A DNA stretch of 64,000 bases. Source: JARRJS01 sp037388885 (lineage in GTDB: Bacteria > Gemmatimonadota > Gemmatimonadetes > Longimicrobiales > RSA9). A model generated the notes under the pieces. It had not been told where the DNA came from. It searched no databases and saw only the letters and a list, made by a program, of their open reading frames with translations. Position numbers and translations under genes: made by a program. The DNA lies in NCBI GenBank assembly GCA_037388885.1, contig JARRJS010000007.1:1-64000 (forward strand), in the 5' to 3' direction. Every line of letters starts with the position of its first letter. Position 1 is the stretch's first letter. Below, piece by piece: positions 53,437-62,385 of the stretch.

Positions 53437-56259
53437 GTGCGTACACGCGGGTTGCTGATGCTGGTGGTCGCGGCGGCGATACCCGGTTCCGTTGCGGCGC
53501 AGGCGAAGAAGCCGCTGGATCATGACGCCTACGATGTCTGGCGGACCATCGACAAGGAGGCGCTGTCTCCGGACGGCGCGTGGGTGGAATACGTGTTGGC
53601 GCACCGCGTGGGCGACGGCGAGTTGCACGTCCGCAGCGCAACGACGACGACGGACCACGTCGTACCACGTGGCACCGGCGCCGCGTTCACGGCCGACGGG
53701 CAGTTCGTCGTGTTCCGCATCCTGCCGGCCCACGACTCGGTGCGGGCGGCCAAGCTGGCGAAGAAGAAGCCGGCGGAGCAGCCGCACGACAGCCTGGGCA
53801 TCCTGAATCTGGCGACCGGCGCGCTGGCCAAGATCCCGGACGTGAAGTCGTTCACGGTTCCGCGCACCGGAGCGTCGCTCGTCGCCTACCTGAAAGCCGC
53901 CGCGCCGGCCGAGGGGACCAGCGGTGAGGAGGGGGCTGCAGGCCGGGGCGGGAACGGAAAGGGCGGCTCCACCCTGGTCCTCCGCGACCTCGCCACGAGC
54001 GCCGAGCACGCATACGACGACGTGGACTCGTACGAATTCTCGCGGGACGGGGCGCGTCTGGCGTACATCGCCGTACCGCATGACAGTACCGCCCGCGGGG
54101 TGTACATCGTGGCGACGTCGTCAGGCGCGGCATCGCCCGTGCTCGAGGGCCCGGGCGTCTACCGCCGCCTCGCCTGGAACCGGGCAGGAGACCGCCTGGC
54201 ATTCCTGACCGACCGGAACGATCGGACCGCGGACGAGCCGGCGTATGACCTGATGCTGTGGCGCGACGGCGCGGGCGAAGCGGCGGCCGTGGCAGGGACG
54301 GGCATGGAAGGGGTGCCGGACGGATGGGTGGTGAGCCAGTATGCGACACCGGAATTCTCGAAGAAGGGGGATCGCCTGTTCTTCGAGACACAGCCGCGGC
54401 CGGAGCCGGAGCCGAAGGACACACTGCTGCCGGACGAGGAAGTGAAGGTGGACGTGTGGAACTGGAAGGACCCGCTCATCCAACCGATGCAGCTGATCCA
54501 GGCCGACCGGGAGCGCAAGCGCGGGTATCGCGCCGTGGTGCTGCTGAACCGGCACGACCGCATCGTGCAGCTGGCCACGCTGAACGTGCCACGGGTACAG
54601 GTCGGCAGGGACGGCGATGCGGACATCGCCCTGGGTGAGTCGAACCTGCCGTACCGGCACCTGGTGGGCATCGACGCCCCCGGGTGGTCGGACTACTACC
54701 TCGTGGACGTGCGCACGGGTCACCACGACAGGGTGCTCCAGCGGGTGCAGGCGACGCGGGCGGCCCTGTCTCCCGGCGCCCGGTACCTGGCCTGGTACGA
54801 CTATGGCAAACGGGCGTGGTTTGCCATGGACGTGCGCCGACGCGAGCCCGTCGACCTGACGAAGTCGTTGCCGCACCCGGTGTGGAACGAGCTGGACGAC
54901 CATCCCATGCCGCCGCCGCCCTACGGCACCGCGGGCTGGACCAAGGGGGATCGCCGGCTGCTGGTCTACGACCGCTTCGACATCTGGGCGCTGGATCCAT
55001 CCGGCGGCGCCGCACCGCGCGATATCACGGATGGCGCGGGTCGTCGTGACAGCCTCCGGTTCCGTTACATCCGCCTGGACCCAGAAGCCCGGGCCATCGC
55101 CCCCGACTCCGCTCTGCTGTTGTCCGCGTTCAACGTTCACACCAAGGTGGCCGGCTTCTACAACGACCGCGTGGACGGCAACGCGACGCCCGTCAAGCTG
55201 GTCCTTGCACCGAAGCGCTTCTCGCGCCCGCGCCGGGCCCGCCACGCAGACGTGCTGCTGTGGACCCGCGAGGACGTGAAGGAGTTCCCGGACCTGTGGG
55301 TGAGCGGCCCCACCTTCGGCGACGCCCACAGGGTCAGCAACGCCAACCCGCAACAGAAGGATTACAACTGGGCCACCGTTGAGCTGGTGGACTGGATCTC
55401 CGCCGACGGCATCCCGCTCCAGGGCCTGCTGTACAAGCCCGAGGACTTCGACCCGTCGAAGAAGTACCCGATGATGGTCACGTTCTATGAGCGGGATTCG
55501 GACAACCTGTATGCTCACACGCCGCCGCTGCCCCACCGGTCGGTCATCCGGCCCACGTTCTACGCCAGTCGCGGCTATATCGTGTTCATGCCCGACGTCG
55601 TCTACAAGGAAGGCTACCCGGGTGAGAGCGCGGTGCACGCCGTCGTGCCCGGCGTGCTGAAGCTGCTGGCTGAGCGGCCGTACATCGATCGCACGCGCAT
55701 CGGTGTCCAGGGCCACAGCTGGGGCGGTTACCAGATCGCCTACATGATCACCCGCACGAACCTGTTCGCCGCCGCCGAGGCCGGCGCGCCGGTGTCGGAC
55801 ATGGTCAGTGCGTATGGCGGGTTGCGCTACGGCACGGGCATGAGCCGCATGTTCCAGTACGAGCACACGCAGAGCCGCATCGGCGGTTCGCTCTGGCAGG
55901 TACCCATGCGCTACCTGGAGAACTCGCCCGTCTTCGCCCTGGACCGCGTCCAGACGCCGGTGCTCATCATGCAGAACGACCATGATACCGCGGTCCCGTT
56001 CACCCAGGGCATCGAGATGTTCGTGGGCCTGCGCCGGCTCGGCAAACCGGTGTGGCTGATCGACTACAACGACATGCCGCACTGGCCTACGACGCCTGCC
56101 ACCATCCGGGACTGGAACATCCGGATGCAGCAGTACTTCGACCACTTCCTCAAGGGTACGCCGGCGCCCGTCTGGCTGCAGGAAGGGGTCCCGGCCGTGG
56201 AGAAGGGAAGAACGCTGGGTCTCGAGCTCGAACCGACGGAGCCGGCGGGCGGCCACTGA
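53437..56259 (+). CDS. Exported S9-family prolyl-oligopeptidase-type peptidase
   Basis: 940 residues with GTG start and signal peptide (MLVVAAAIPGSVAAQAK). The N-terminal propeller spans about 30-620 (EALSPDGAWVEYVL, FSRDGARLAYIA). The C-terminal alpha/beta-hydrolase holds the triad Ser761 (QGHSWGGYQIAYM), Asp850 (QNDHDTAVPFTQG) and His882 (DMPHWPTTP), all intact. It cleaves short peptides in the periplasm or at the surface, which would suit peptide scavenging beside a TonB receptor. It is divergent from that receptor across 207 bases. Confidence 0.9.
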   Translation: MRTRGLLMLVVAAAIPGSVAAQAKKPLDHDAYDVWRTIDKEALSPDGAWVEYVLAHRVGDGELHVRSATTTTDHVVPRGTGAAFTADGQFVVFRILPAHDSVRAAKLAKKKPAEQPHDSLGILNLATGALAKIPDVKSFTVPRTGASLVAYLKAAAPAEGTSGEEGAAGRGGNGKGGSTLVLRDLATSAEHAYDDVDSYEFSRDGARLAYIAVPHDSTARGVYIVATSSGAASPVLEGPGVYRRLAWNRAGDRLAFLTDRNDRTADEPAYDLMLWRDGAGEAAAVAGTGMEGVPDGWVVSQYATPEFSKKGDRLFFETQPRPEPEPKDTLLPDEEVKVDVWNWKDPLIQPMQLIQADRERKRGYRAVVLLNRHDRIVQLATLNVPRVQVGRDGDADIALGESNLPYRHLVGIDAPGWSDYYLVDVRTGHHDRVLQRVQATRAALSPGARYLAWYDYGKRAWFAMDVRRREPVDLTKSLPHPVWNELDDHPMPPPPYGTAGWTKGDRRLLVYDRFDIWALDPSGGAAPRDITDGAGRRDSLRFRYIRLDPEARAIAPDSALLLSAFNVHTKVAGFYNDRVDGNATPVKLVLAPKRFSRPRRARHADVLLWTREDVKEFPDLWVSGPTFGDAHRVSNANPQQKDYNWATVELVDWISADGIPLQGLLYKPEDFDPSKKYPMMVTFYERDSDNLYAHTPPLPHRSVIRPTFYASRGYIVFMPDVVYKEGYPGESAVHAVVPGVLKLLAERPYIDRTRIGVQGHSWGGYQIAYMITRTNLFAAAEAGAPVSDMVSAYGGLRYGTGMSRMFQYEHTQSRIGGSLWQVPMRYLENSPVFALDRVQTPVLIMQNDHDTAVPFTQGIEMFVGLRRLGKPVWLIDYNDMPHWPTTPATIRDWNIRMQQYFDHFLKGTPAPVWLQEGVPAVEKGRTLGLELEPTEPAGGH

Positions 56260-56339
56260 TCGGGCCCGGACGGCAGCGCATGGGCCTTGAACCTCGGAGG
56301 TGATCCACCGGGGTCGCCACAGGGCGATCCCGGCTGGCC

Positions 56340-56897
56340 TTACGCCACTGCGGCGTCCAGTTCGCGCTCGTACGTCTCCAGGTCGTCCGCCGAGAAGAGC
56401 ACGAACCGGACTTCGTCGAACGCGGCCGGGTGCCCGCGGACGTACTCGACGACGGCGCTCAACGCGACGCCCGCGGCTCGTTCTACGGGGTAGCCGTAGG
56501 CGCCCGTGCTGATGGAGGGGAACGCGACGGTCCGGTAGCCCTTCTCTCGCGCCACGTCCAGCGAGCTCCGGTACGCGCGCGCCAGAAGCCTCGCTTCACC
56601 ACGTTTGCCGCCGCCCCAACGGGGACCGACCGTGTGGATGACCGCCTCGGCCGGGAGCGTGCCGGCCGTCGTCACCACGGCCCTACCTACCGGCAGGCCG
56701 TCGGGGTGCGTGGTGGACCGGATCCCTCGACAGGCCGCCAGGATGGACGGGCCACCCTTCCGATGAATCGCGCCGTCCACGCCGCCCCCGCCCAGCAGGC
56801 TGGAGTTGGCGGCATTCACGATCGCGTCCACGGATTGCTCTGTGATGTCGCCGCGCATCAACCGCAGCAGTGTCGATCCGATCTGGGTTTCGCTCAT
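56340..56897 (-). CDS. Macro-domain ADP-ribosyl hydrolase / O-acetyl-ADP-ribose deacetylase
   Basis: 185 residues from the ATG at 56897, with GAGGAGG at ideal spacing. MacroD motifs: IVNAANSSLLGGGGVDGAIH (adenine/ribose loop), GLPVGRAVVTTAGTLPAEAV, IHTVGPRWGGGKRGE and AFPSISTGAYGYPVERAA (diphosphate loop). It removes ADP-ribose from Asp/Glu or deacetylates O-acetyl-ADP-ribose in the cytoplasm. It is a single-gene unit convergent with the S9 peptidase. Confidence 0.92.
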   Translation of the reverse strand: MSETQIGSTLLRLMRGDITEQSVDAIVNAANSSLLGGGGVDGAIHRKGGPSILAACRGIRSTTHPDGLPVGRAVVTTAGTLPAEAVIHTVGPRWGGGKRGEARLLARAYRSSLDVAREKGYRTVAFPSISTGAYGYPVERAAGVALSAVVEYVRGHPAAFDEVRFVLFSADDLETYERELDAAVA

Positions 56898-57022
56898 GGA
56901 TCCTCCTCGGAACTGCCCATTGCCGAACGGTGTAGCCACAGCGAGTCAATCTGACGGAAGGCCTTCTGGCCCGAACGGGCCGCGCCGTCGGACGGTTCAC
57001 ACAGGGACAGGAGACTTCCCAG

Positions 57023-57622
57023 ATGCACAAGTACCATAGTACGCCTTCCATTGCCAGCGCCGTCGCGCTCTTTCTGGCGCTGGCCGCCGGGACCGCGAAA
57101 GCGCAGCAGCCGACCCCGACGCCGACCCAGCCTGTGCCGGTCCCCCAGGGGCAGCAGGCACCTGCCATGTCACCTGCCCTGCGGGACACCCTGCAGAACC
57201 TGCTCGTCGAGGCGCAGCAGATCCAGGCGCGGCTCGCGCAGATCCAGCACCAAGTCATCGAAGCCAACCAGGCGCTGTCGGCGGAACGCGATTCCATCGA
57301 GCAGCAGATCGAGGCGAAGGTCGCGGCCACGGATTCGGAGGCGGCCGGACGGCTGGCACGGCTCGATGAGCTGAAGGCCCGGTTCGACTCGGCGCAGGCG
57401 GCGCAGGACACCGCGAAGCTGCAGAGCATCGTCATGGAAGCGCAGGCATTGAACCAGCAGGTGCAGCAGGCGCGCATGGCGGCGATGAAGCAGGACACGA
57501 TCGCGGCGCGCATCGACGCGTTCCGCAAGAAATTGCTGGCAGGCATGCGCAAGGTCGAGCCGCAGACGGATTCGTTGATTGCACGTGTGGAGGCGATCGC
57601 GGCACGGCTACAACAGAATTAA
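57023..57622 (+). CDS. Periplasmic coiled-coil (Skp/OmpH-like) protein
   Basis: 199 residues with a signal peptide (SIASAVALFLALAAGTAKAQ) and a Pro/Thr/Gln linker. Residues about 50-199 are almost pure coiled coil (LLVEAQQIQARLAQIQHQVI, LARLDELKARFDSAQAAQD). The layout recalls Skp-type periplasmic chaperones, but no specific motif proves this. It is divergent from the macro-domain gene. Confidence 0.65.
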   Translation: MHKYHSTPSIASAVALFLALAAGTAKAQQPTPTPTQPVPVPQGQQAPAMSPALRDTLQNLLVEAQQIQARLAQIQHQVIEANQALSAERDSIEQQIEAKVAATDSEAAGRLARLDELKARFDSAQAAQDTAKLQSIVMEAQALNQQVQQARMAAMKQDTIAARIDAFRKKLLAGMRKVEPQTDSLIARVEAIAARLQQN

Positions 57623-57791
57623 CCGCTTCGCACAACGTTTTCCGGCGCGCAGCTAACCTTTTCGGCATTCGATGCATCCAACTGTGTGAAAGCCTGAAAC
57701 ACGGGTGCCCTCGTCCGCGTAGGGACCCATACAAAGCGATGAACCCTCATCGCATCACTGGAGACCAGCGATTAACGGCTCGGAGACCGGC

Positions 57792-57929
57792 ATGACCTGG
57801 ATGCATACGAGGAAACCGATGACAAAGCGCGATGTGGTCACTGTTGTGGCCCGTACCCTGGCCGGCGTGGTGGTGTATGTGGGCACGCTTGCGCTCCTGC
57901 TGATCCCGGTGATCGATGCGTTGCACTGA
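57792..57929 (+). CDS. Small single-TM membrane protein, 45 residues
   Basis: ATG at 57792 gives a basic N-terminus (MTWMHTRKPMTKRDVVTVVA) and one TM helix (GVVVYVGTLALLLIPVIDAL). A perfect hairpin lies 23 bases after the stop. The composition and the terminator support a real small gene in a stretch that is otherwise free of genes. No strong ribosome site and no known family. Confidence 0.4.
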   Translation: MTWMHTRKPMTKRDVVTVVARTLAGVVVYVGTLALLLIPVIDALH

Positions 57930-57952
57930 GCGGGGACACGACAGACGAGACT

Positions 57953-57983
57953 GAGAGCCGGTCCGCTTGGCAGACCGGCTCTC
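57953..57983 (+). terminator. Perfect 11-pair hairpin
   Basis: GAGAGCCGGTC (57953-57963) and GACCGGCTCTC (57973-57983) enclose a 9-base loop, downstream of the 45-codon gene. No T-run follows. The remaining bases to 58195 show no other feature. Confidence 0.6.
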
Positions 57984-58195
57984 TGTCATCTCCGGCCGGG
58001 CATGGACCGCCGGCCGACCCTCATCGTCACCGCGCGAGTGACCACCCGCTCCCTCTGAAAGACGGCATCCCTGTTGGAATAACCGTTGGCACCTGACGGA
58101 CTCGTCGAAATCGTGGAAGAAACGCCGCGCCTCACGCCCGAACCCAAGGGCTGAGCGTCTGGCGTCGGGTCGCATGGGCCGTTCTCTTCCAGGGT

Positions 58196-58792
58196 ATGGC
58201 CATCCCCTGTCCGTCCTGCGGCCGCGAGTACGACGTCACCCTCTTCGAGTACGGTCGTACCATCCGTTGCTCGTGCGGCGCGCGCGTCGGGCTGGCGCTG
58301 CGGTCACGACCCCTCGCTGGGGAACCACGCTTCATCGCTGACGCCATGCTCGGCCGGCTCGCCCGCTGGCTGCGCGCACTGGGTTACGACGTGGCGGCGG
58401 ACCCGCCGGTGGCCGACGCCGATCTCGTGCGGCGAGCCGTCCTGGAACATCGGGTCCTGTTGACGCGGGACCGAAAGCTCTGCAGGGACTGGTGGATTTC
58501 CGGCTGCGTGGTCGTGGAGGCTCGCAGGCCCGCCCGGCAGCTGAACGAGGTCGTGACCCGACTGGAGCTCCGTCGCGAATGGCGCCGCCACCTGTTCAGC
58601 CGCTGCCTGGTCTGCAACACGCGGCTGGAGCCCGCTTCCGGCGAAGACATCGCGACGCGTCTGCCGACACCGCCCCCGATCGGGCCTTTTTCCCGCTGCC
58701 CCGGATGTGGCCGAGTGTACTGGGAAGGCCAGCATACCCGACGCATGCGACGGTTTCTGGAACGCGCGCTCGGTTCCGGCGGTGACAGGTGA
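58196..58792 (+). CDS. Mut7-C (PIN-like) RNase-domain protein with zinc ribbons
   Basis: 198 residues. An N-terminal zinc ribbon (CPSCGREYDV, then CSCGAR) precedes the Mut7-C core: FIADAMLGRLARWLRALGYD (acidic active site), DADLVRRAVLEHRVLLTRDR. A second Cys set (SRCLVCNTRL and RCPGCGRVYWEGQH) is the usual Mut7-C zinc site ending in the W-GQH box. Predicted to be a nuclease acting on RNA. The extra N-terminal ribbon is less usual. Confidence 0.85.
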   Translation: MAIPCPSCGREYDVTLFEYGRTIRCSCGARVGLALRSRPLAGEPRFIADAMLGRLARWLRALGYDVAADPPVADADLVRRAVLEHRVLLTRDRKLCRDWWISGCVVVEARRPARQLNEVVTRLELRREWRRHLFSRCLVCNTRLEPASGEDIATRLPTPPPIGPFSRCPGCGRVYWEGQHTRRMRRFLERALGSGGDR

Positions 58793-58836
58793 GCCCCGGG
58801 GCGGCTCATCGGGCCGCCGCGCGCCACCATGGATGC

Positions 58837-58866
58837 GCAACGAGCGACCGATCGGTCGCTCGTTGC
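58837..58866. terminator. 30-base perfect palindrome between convergent genes
   Basis: Two 15-base halves, the left reading GCAACGAGCGACCGA, are exact reverse complements with no spacer. It lies between stops at 58792 and 58892, so a two-way terminator is the simplest reading. Confidence 0.55.
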
Positions 58867-58891
58867 CAGCCAGGCGAACCCCGCCGCGGGA

Positions 58892-59269
58892 TCAGCTCGG
58901 CGGTTCGCCTTCCTGTTCCGTGTTCTCTGCCTGTGGCGGGAGCGTGCCTGCGACCTTCGGCTCGCCGGACCGCTTGGCACGTTCGTCCAGCTCCTTGCGG
59001 AACTCTTCGATCTTGTCCTGCAGCTTGCGCAGAAGCTGGTCCAACCTGGGTTGTGCGTCCGAAACCAGCTTCTGCACCTTCGGCTTGACGTCGTCCATGG
59101 CCGAATCCACACGTGGCCGCAGCTCTTTCAGGGCCGAGTCCACCTTGGCGTCCAGCTCCTCCAGTGCGCGCCTGACTTTCGGCCTGGCTTCCTCGAGGGC
59201 CGCCTCGATCCGCGCCTGCATCTCCTTCAGCGCGTCACGCTTGCGCTCGGTTTCGTTCTGTTCGTCCAC
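58892..59269 (-). CDS. Amphipathic 11-residue-repeat helical protein
   Basis: 125 residues with no signal peptide. Residues 19-95 are seven consecutive 11-residue units: ARIEAALEEAR, PKVRRALEELD, AKVDSALKELR, PRVDSAMDDVK, PKVQKLVSDAQ, PRLDQLLRKLQ, DKIEEFRKELD. Pro or Ala opens most units and hydrophobic residues recur at fixed places, as in apolipoprotein, LEA and synuclein hendecads that bind lipid surfaces or form long helices. No named family is recognised. It lies 43 bases downstream of the TRAP transporter gene on the same strand. Confidence 0.7.
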   Translation of the reverse strand: MDEQNETERKRDALKEMQARIEAALEEARPKVRRALEELDAKVDSALKELRPRVDSAMDDVKPKVQKLVSDAQPRLDQLLRKLQDKIEEFRKELDERAKRSGEPKVAGTLPPQAENTEQEGEPPS

Positions 59270-59312
59270 CGTCGCCTCCCGGCTGGAATCCTGCTTCGGG
59301 CCTCTCCCACAA

Positions 59313-62246
59313 TTACGATGACCCGGAAGGTGGAGTTTCGCCAGGGATGCCCGTGGCCTGCTTTTCTCTCAGCCAGGCTCGCGCCGCCGGATGCAGCGGG
59401 ACGGGCGCTTGGTTGAGGGCGTCCAGACGGATCTGGCCTGCGATCTCTGCCACCTGTCGGAGCTGGCTGCGATCTTGGTCCAGAATGTCCAGCACTTCGC
59501 GCACCACATCCCCACTGAGGCTCGAGTCCGCGACCAGCCAGTTCATCACGGCGATCGTCCGGATCTCCTGGTCCTGTCCCGGATACGCTTTCGCAGGGAT
59601 GACACCGGTGCTGTAGTACGGATGCTGCTCTTGCAGGCGCCGTGCACCGTCGCCCGAAATGGGGATCAGGCGGGCTACACCGGTGGATGTGACCTCCAGC
59701 ACCGCGGATGCCGGATAGCCGACGGAGAAGATGGCGGCGTCCACGGCGCCGTCCCGGAGCGCGGCGGCGGACTCGGTGAACGACAGGAACCGCTGGTCGA
59801 TGTCGTCGTACGTGATGCCGTAGGCTGCGAGCAGTTGGTGAGACAACTCCTCCGTGCCGCTCCCCGCGGAGCCGACGGACACCCGTCGCCCTCGCAGCTC
59901 GCTCATCGACCGGATCCCGGATCCCACCCGCACGAGCACCTGGGCCACATTCGGATACAGCGGCGCCACGATGCGCAGGTTCTTCAGCGGCCGGGGGAAG
60001 TCCTGCCCGCCCACGTATGCTTGGTACAGCGTGTTCGCCATGGAGAAGCCCAGGTCGATCTGGCCGTTGGCAATCCGCTGGATGTTCTCCAGTGACCCGC
60101 CGCTGACCTCCGCCGTGAATTCACGAAGCGAGTCACGGGCGGACAGCCGGCTGGCGATGGCGCCGCCCAACGGGTAGTAGATGCCACCGGTCCCGGCGGT
60201 GCCGATGCTCAGGAACTGGCGCGGCACCGACGGGCGCCTGGCCGCGTTTCTCTCGCCGCATCCGGAAAAGAGCACCAGCGTGCCGAGCAACAGCATGCCG
60301 GCGGGGCCTGCGGGTACGCCCGTGAGGCGGCGCCTGCTGGATGTCGCGCCCTTCCCGCCCGCCCCGGGCCCTGCGCCCGCCGGCTTCCGCAGGAATGCAA
60401 GCGCCATGGCCGCGCCGCCGAACAGGTCCGTGACGAGGCCAGGCGCAATCAGCCCCACGGCCGCAGCACTCAGCAGCAGGCGTTCCCAGCCGGCGAGCGG
60501 ACGCCGGGCGTATCCAATGACCGCGGCGGCCAGGGCCGTAACACCGATGAATGCGGTGACCACGGCGACGGCGACCGAACCGGGCGGCCCGTTGAGCAGA
60601 AGCGGCGGCGCGTAGACGAACATGAACGGCACCAGGAACCCGGCGAGGGCGAGGCCCATGGCGGTCAGGGCGGTGCGCAACGGGGACGCCTCGGCAATGC
60701 CGGCGGCGGCGTAGGCGGCGAGGGACACGGGCGGCGTCACGTTCGAGATGCAGCCGAAGTAGAAGATGAACAGGTGCGCGGCCAGCAGGGGAACGCCCAG
60801 GTTCACCAGCGCCGGCGCGCCGAGCGCTGCGAGGACAACATACGCGGCGGTGGTCGGCAGGCCCATGCCGATGATGATCGAGCCGATGGCCGTAAGCCCG
60901 AGGGCGATGGGCAGGTGGCCGTTTGCGAGCGTGATCACGAGCTCGGACATGCGGAGGCCGATCCCGGTGAGCGACGCGACGCCGACGACGATGCCAGCGG
61001 TGGCGCAGGCGGCGGCCACCTGCACGGTGCCCGCAGCGCCCGCGACCAGCGCCCGCCGCAAGGTCCTGCCGTCCAGGCGAGTTGCGGCCCGCAGCATCGC
61101 CGTGAGGACGCCCGTGACGACGCCCCAGAACGCTGCACGCATGGGCGAGCGACCCATGGCCAGCAGCACCACGATCACGGCGAGGGAGATCAGCAGGTGG
61201 AGCCGCGCCATGACCGGTCCCGCCGGTTGCGCGCCACCCGGCCCCAGGCCCATTCGGCCGGCCCGGAAGTGGATCGCCATGAACAGCGCCACATAGTACA
61301 GCAGCGCCGGTACGAGCGCGGCCAGCGCGACGTGGGCGTAGGGGATGTTGGTCCACGTGGCCAGGATGAATGCGCCCGCACCCATGATGGGCGGCATCAG
61401 CTGCCCACCAGTGCTGGCTGCCGCCTCGATGGCTGCGGCAAAGTACGGCCGGAACCCCGAACGCTTCATCAGCGGGATCGTGACGGCGCCCGTCGTCGCA
61501 ACATTGGCCACCGCGCTGCCGGACAGCGAGCCCATGAGCGCGCTCGCCACCGACGCCGTCTTCGCCGGGCCGCCCTGCGATCGGCCGGCGACCCGGGCCG
61601 CCAGCCCGATGAGCAGCTCGCCGCCGCCCGCCGCGTCCAGGATGGCGCCGAACAGCACGAACAGAAACACGAAATCCGCTGACACGCCCAGCGGGATTCC
61701 CCAGATCCCTTCCGTCGACAGATAGAGCTGCTCGATGATGCGCGTCAGGGGATAGGCACGGTGCGCCAGCAACCCCGGAAGCCACGGCCCGGCCATGGCG
61801 TACCCGATGGCCAGCAGCGCCACGCCGACCAGTCCCCAGCCGGTGGCCCGCCGCGCGAGCTCCAACACCACGACGATCGCCACGGCGCCTGCCACCAGGT
61901 CCAGCTTCGTGGGCATGCCGACCCGACGCATGAGCGCCGTGTGTTCCAGCACCAGGTAGCCGCAGCTGAACAGCGTAGCGGCAACCAGCAGCACGGTGAG
62001 CGCGGTTTGTACCCGGGCCCGGTGGAGGCCACGTTTGCCGCGCATGATGCCGGCGCCCAGGAAGCCGAGCGTGGCCATGAGCGCCAGGTGTACGGGACGC
62101 TGGACCAGGGCGGTGAACGGGTAGACGCCGGCCGCGAACAGGTGAAACGCGGCCGCGAGAATGGCGATGGCGGCGACGAGGGTAGACGTGCGCCCGGGGT
62201 TCGGGGATGCTACGCGATCGTGGGTGGCGGTCGCTGGATCGGGCAA
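59313..62246 (-). CDS. TRAP transporter: fused 4TM/12TM permease and TAXI binding protein
   Basis: 977 residues. Residues about 20-620 are a TRAP permease with both small and large membrane subunits (GIPLGVSADFVFLFVLFGAI, SGSAVANVATTGAVTIPLMK, GGQLMPPIMGAGAFILA, IGMGLPTTAAYVVLAALGAP). After a Gly/Arg linker, Met651 starts a second hydrophobic segment with lipobox-like FSGC (Cys663). A complete TAXI solute-binding domain follows (FLSIGTAGTGGIYYPLGGAI, GQIDLGFSMANTLYQAY, VSVGSAGSGTEELSHQLL). Normally the binding protein is a separate gene. The TTG start is uncertain. An internal start at 60296 could make the binding protein alone. Confidence 0.82.
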   Translation of the reverse strand: MPDPATATHDRVASPNPGRTSTLVAAIAILAAAFHLFAAGVYPFTALVQRPVHLALMATLGFLGAGIMRGKRGLHRARVQTALTVLLVAATLFSCGYLVLEHTALMRRVGMPTKLDLVAGAVAIVVVLELARRATGWGLVGVALLAIGYAMAGPWLPGLLAHRAYPLTRIIEQLYLSTEGIWGIPLGVSADFVFLFVLFGAILDAAGGGELLIGLAARVAGRSQGGPAKTASVASALMGSLSGSAVANVATTGAVTIPLMKRSGFRPYFAAAIEAAASTGGQLMPPIMGAGAFILATWTNIPYAHVALAALVPALLYYVALFMAIHFRAGRMGLGPGGAQPAGPVMARLHLLISLAVIVVLLAMGRSPMRAAFWGVVTGVLTAMLRAATRLDGRTLRRALVAGAAGTVQVAAACATAGIVVGVASLTGIGLRMSELVITLANGHLPIALGLTAIGSIIIGMGLPTTAAYVVLAALGAPALVNLGVPLLAAHLFIFYFGCISNVTPPVSLAAYAAAGIAEASPLRTALTAMGLALAGFLVPFMFVYAPPLLLNGPPGSVAVAVVTAFIGVTALAAAVIGYARRPLAGWERLLLSAAAVGLIAPGLVTDLFGGAAMALAFLRKPAGAGPGAGGKGATSSRRRLTGVPAGPAGMLLLGTLVLFSGCGERNAARRPSVPRQFLSIGTAGTGGIYYPLGGAIASRLSARDSLREFTAEVSGGSLENIQRIANGQIDLGFSMANTLYQAYVGGQDFPRPLKNLRIVAPLYPNVAQVLVRVGSGIRSMSELRGRRVSVGSAGSGTEELSHQLLAAYGITYDDIDQRFLSFTESAAALRDGAVDAAIFSVGYPASAVLEVTSTGVARLIPISGDGARRLQEQHPYYSTGVIPAKAYPGQDQEIRTIAVMNWLVADSSLSGDVVREVLDILDQDRSQLRQVAEIAGQIRLDALNQAPVPLHPAARAWLREKQATGIPGETPPSGSS

Positions 62247-62314
62247 GCGCTTGCCGGGTCAGGGTGGCTCGTCGGGAGGAAGTATGGGGCGACGACCGAG
62301 ATCCCGCGAGCCGG

Positions 62315-62360
62315 CTTCGACCTCGAATTCGAATGCGAAGCGGAATTCGAACTCGAAGCA
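62315..62360. repeat. GAATTCGA-type dispersed repeat, copy 2 (intergenic)
   Basis: CTTCGACCTCGAATTCGAATG and GCGGAATTCGAACTCGAAGC words span about 45 bases upstream of the TRAP gene and downstream of the VWA gene. Open in frame but not part of any recognisable gene. Confidence 0.6.
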
Positions 62361-62385
62361 GAGCCGGGCGAACGGCTGACCCCGC

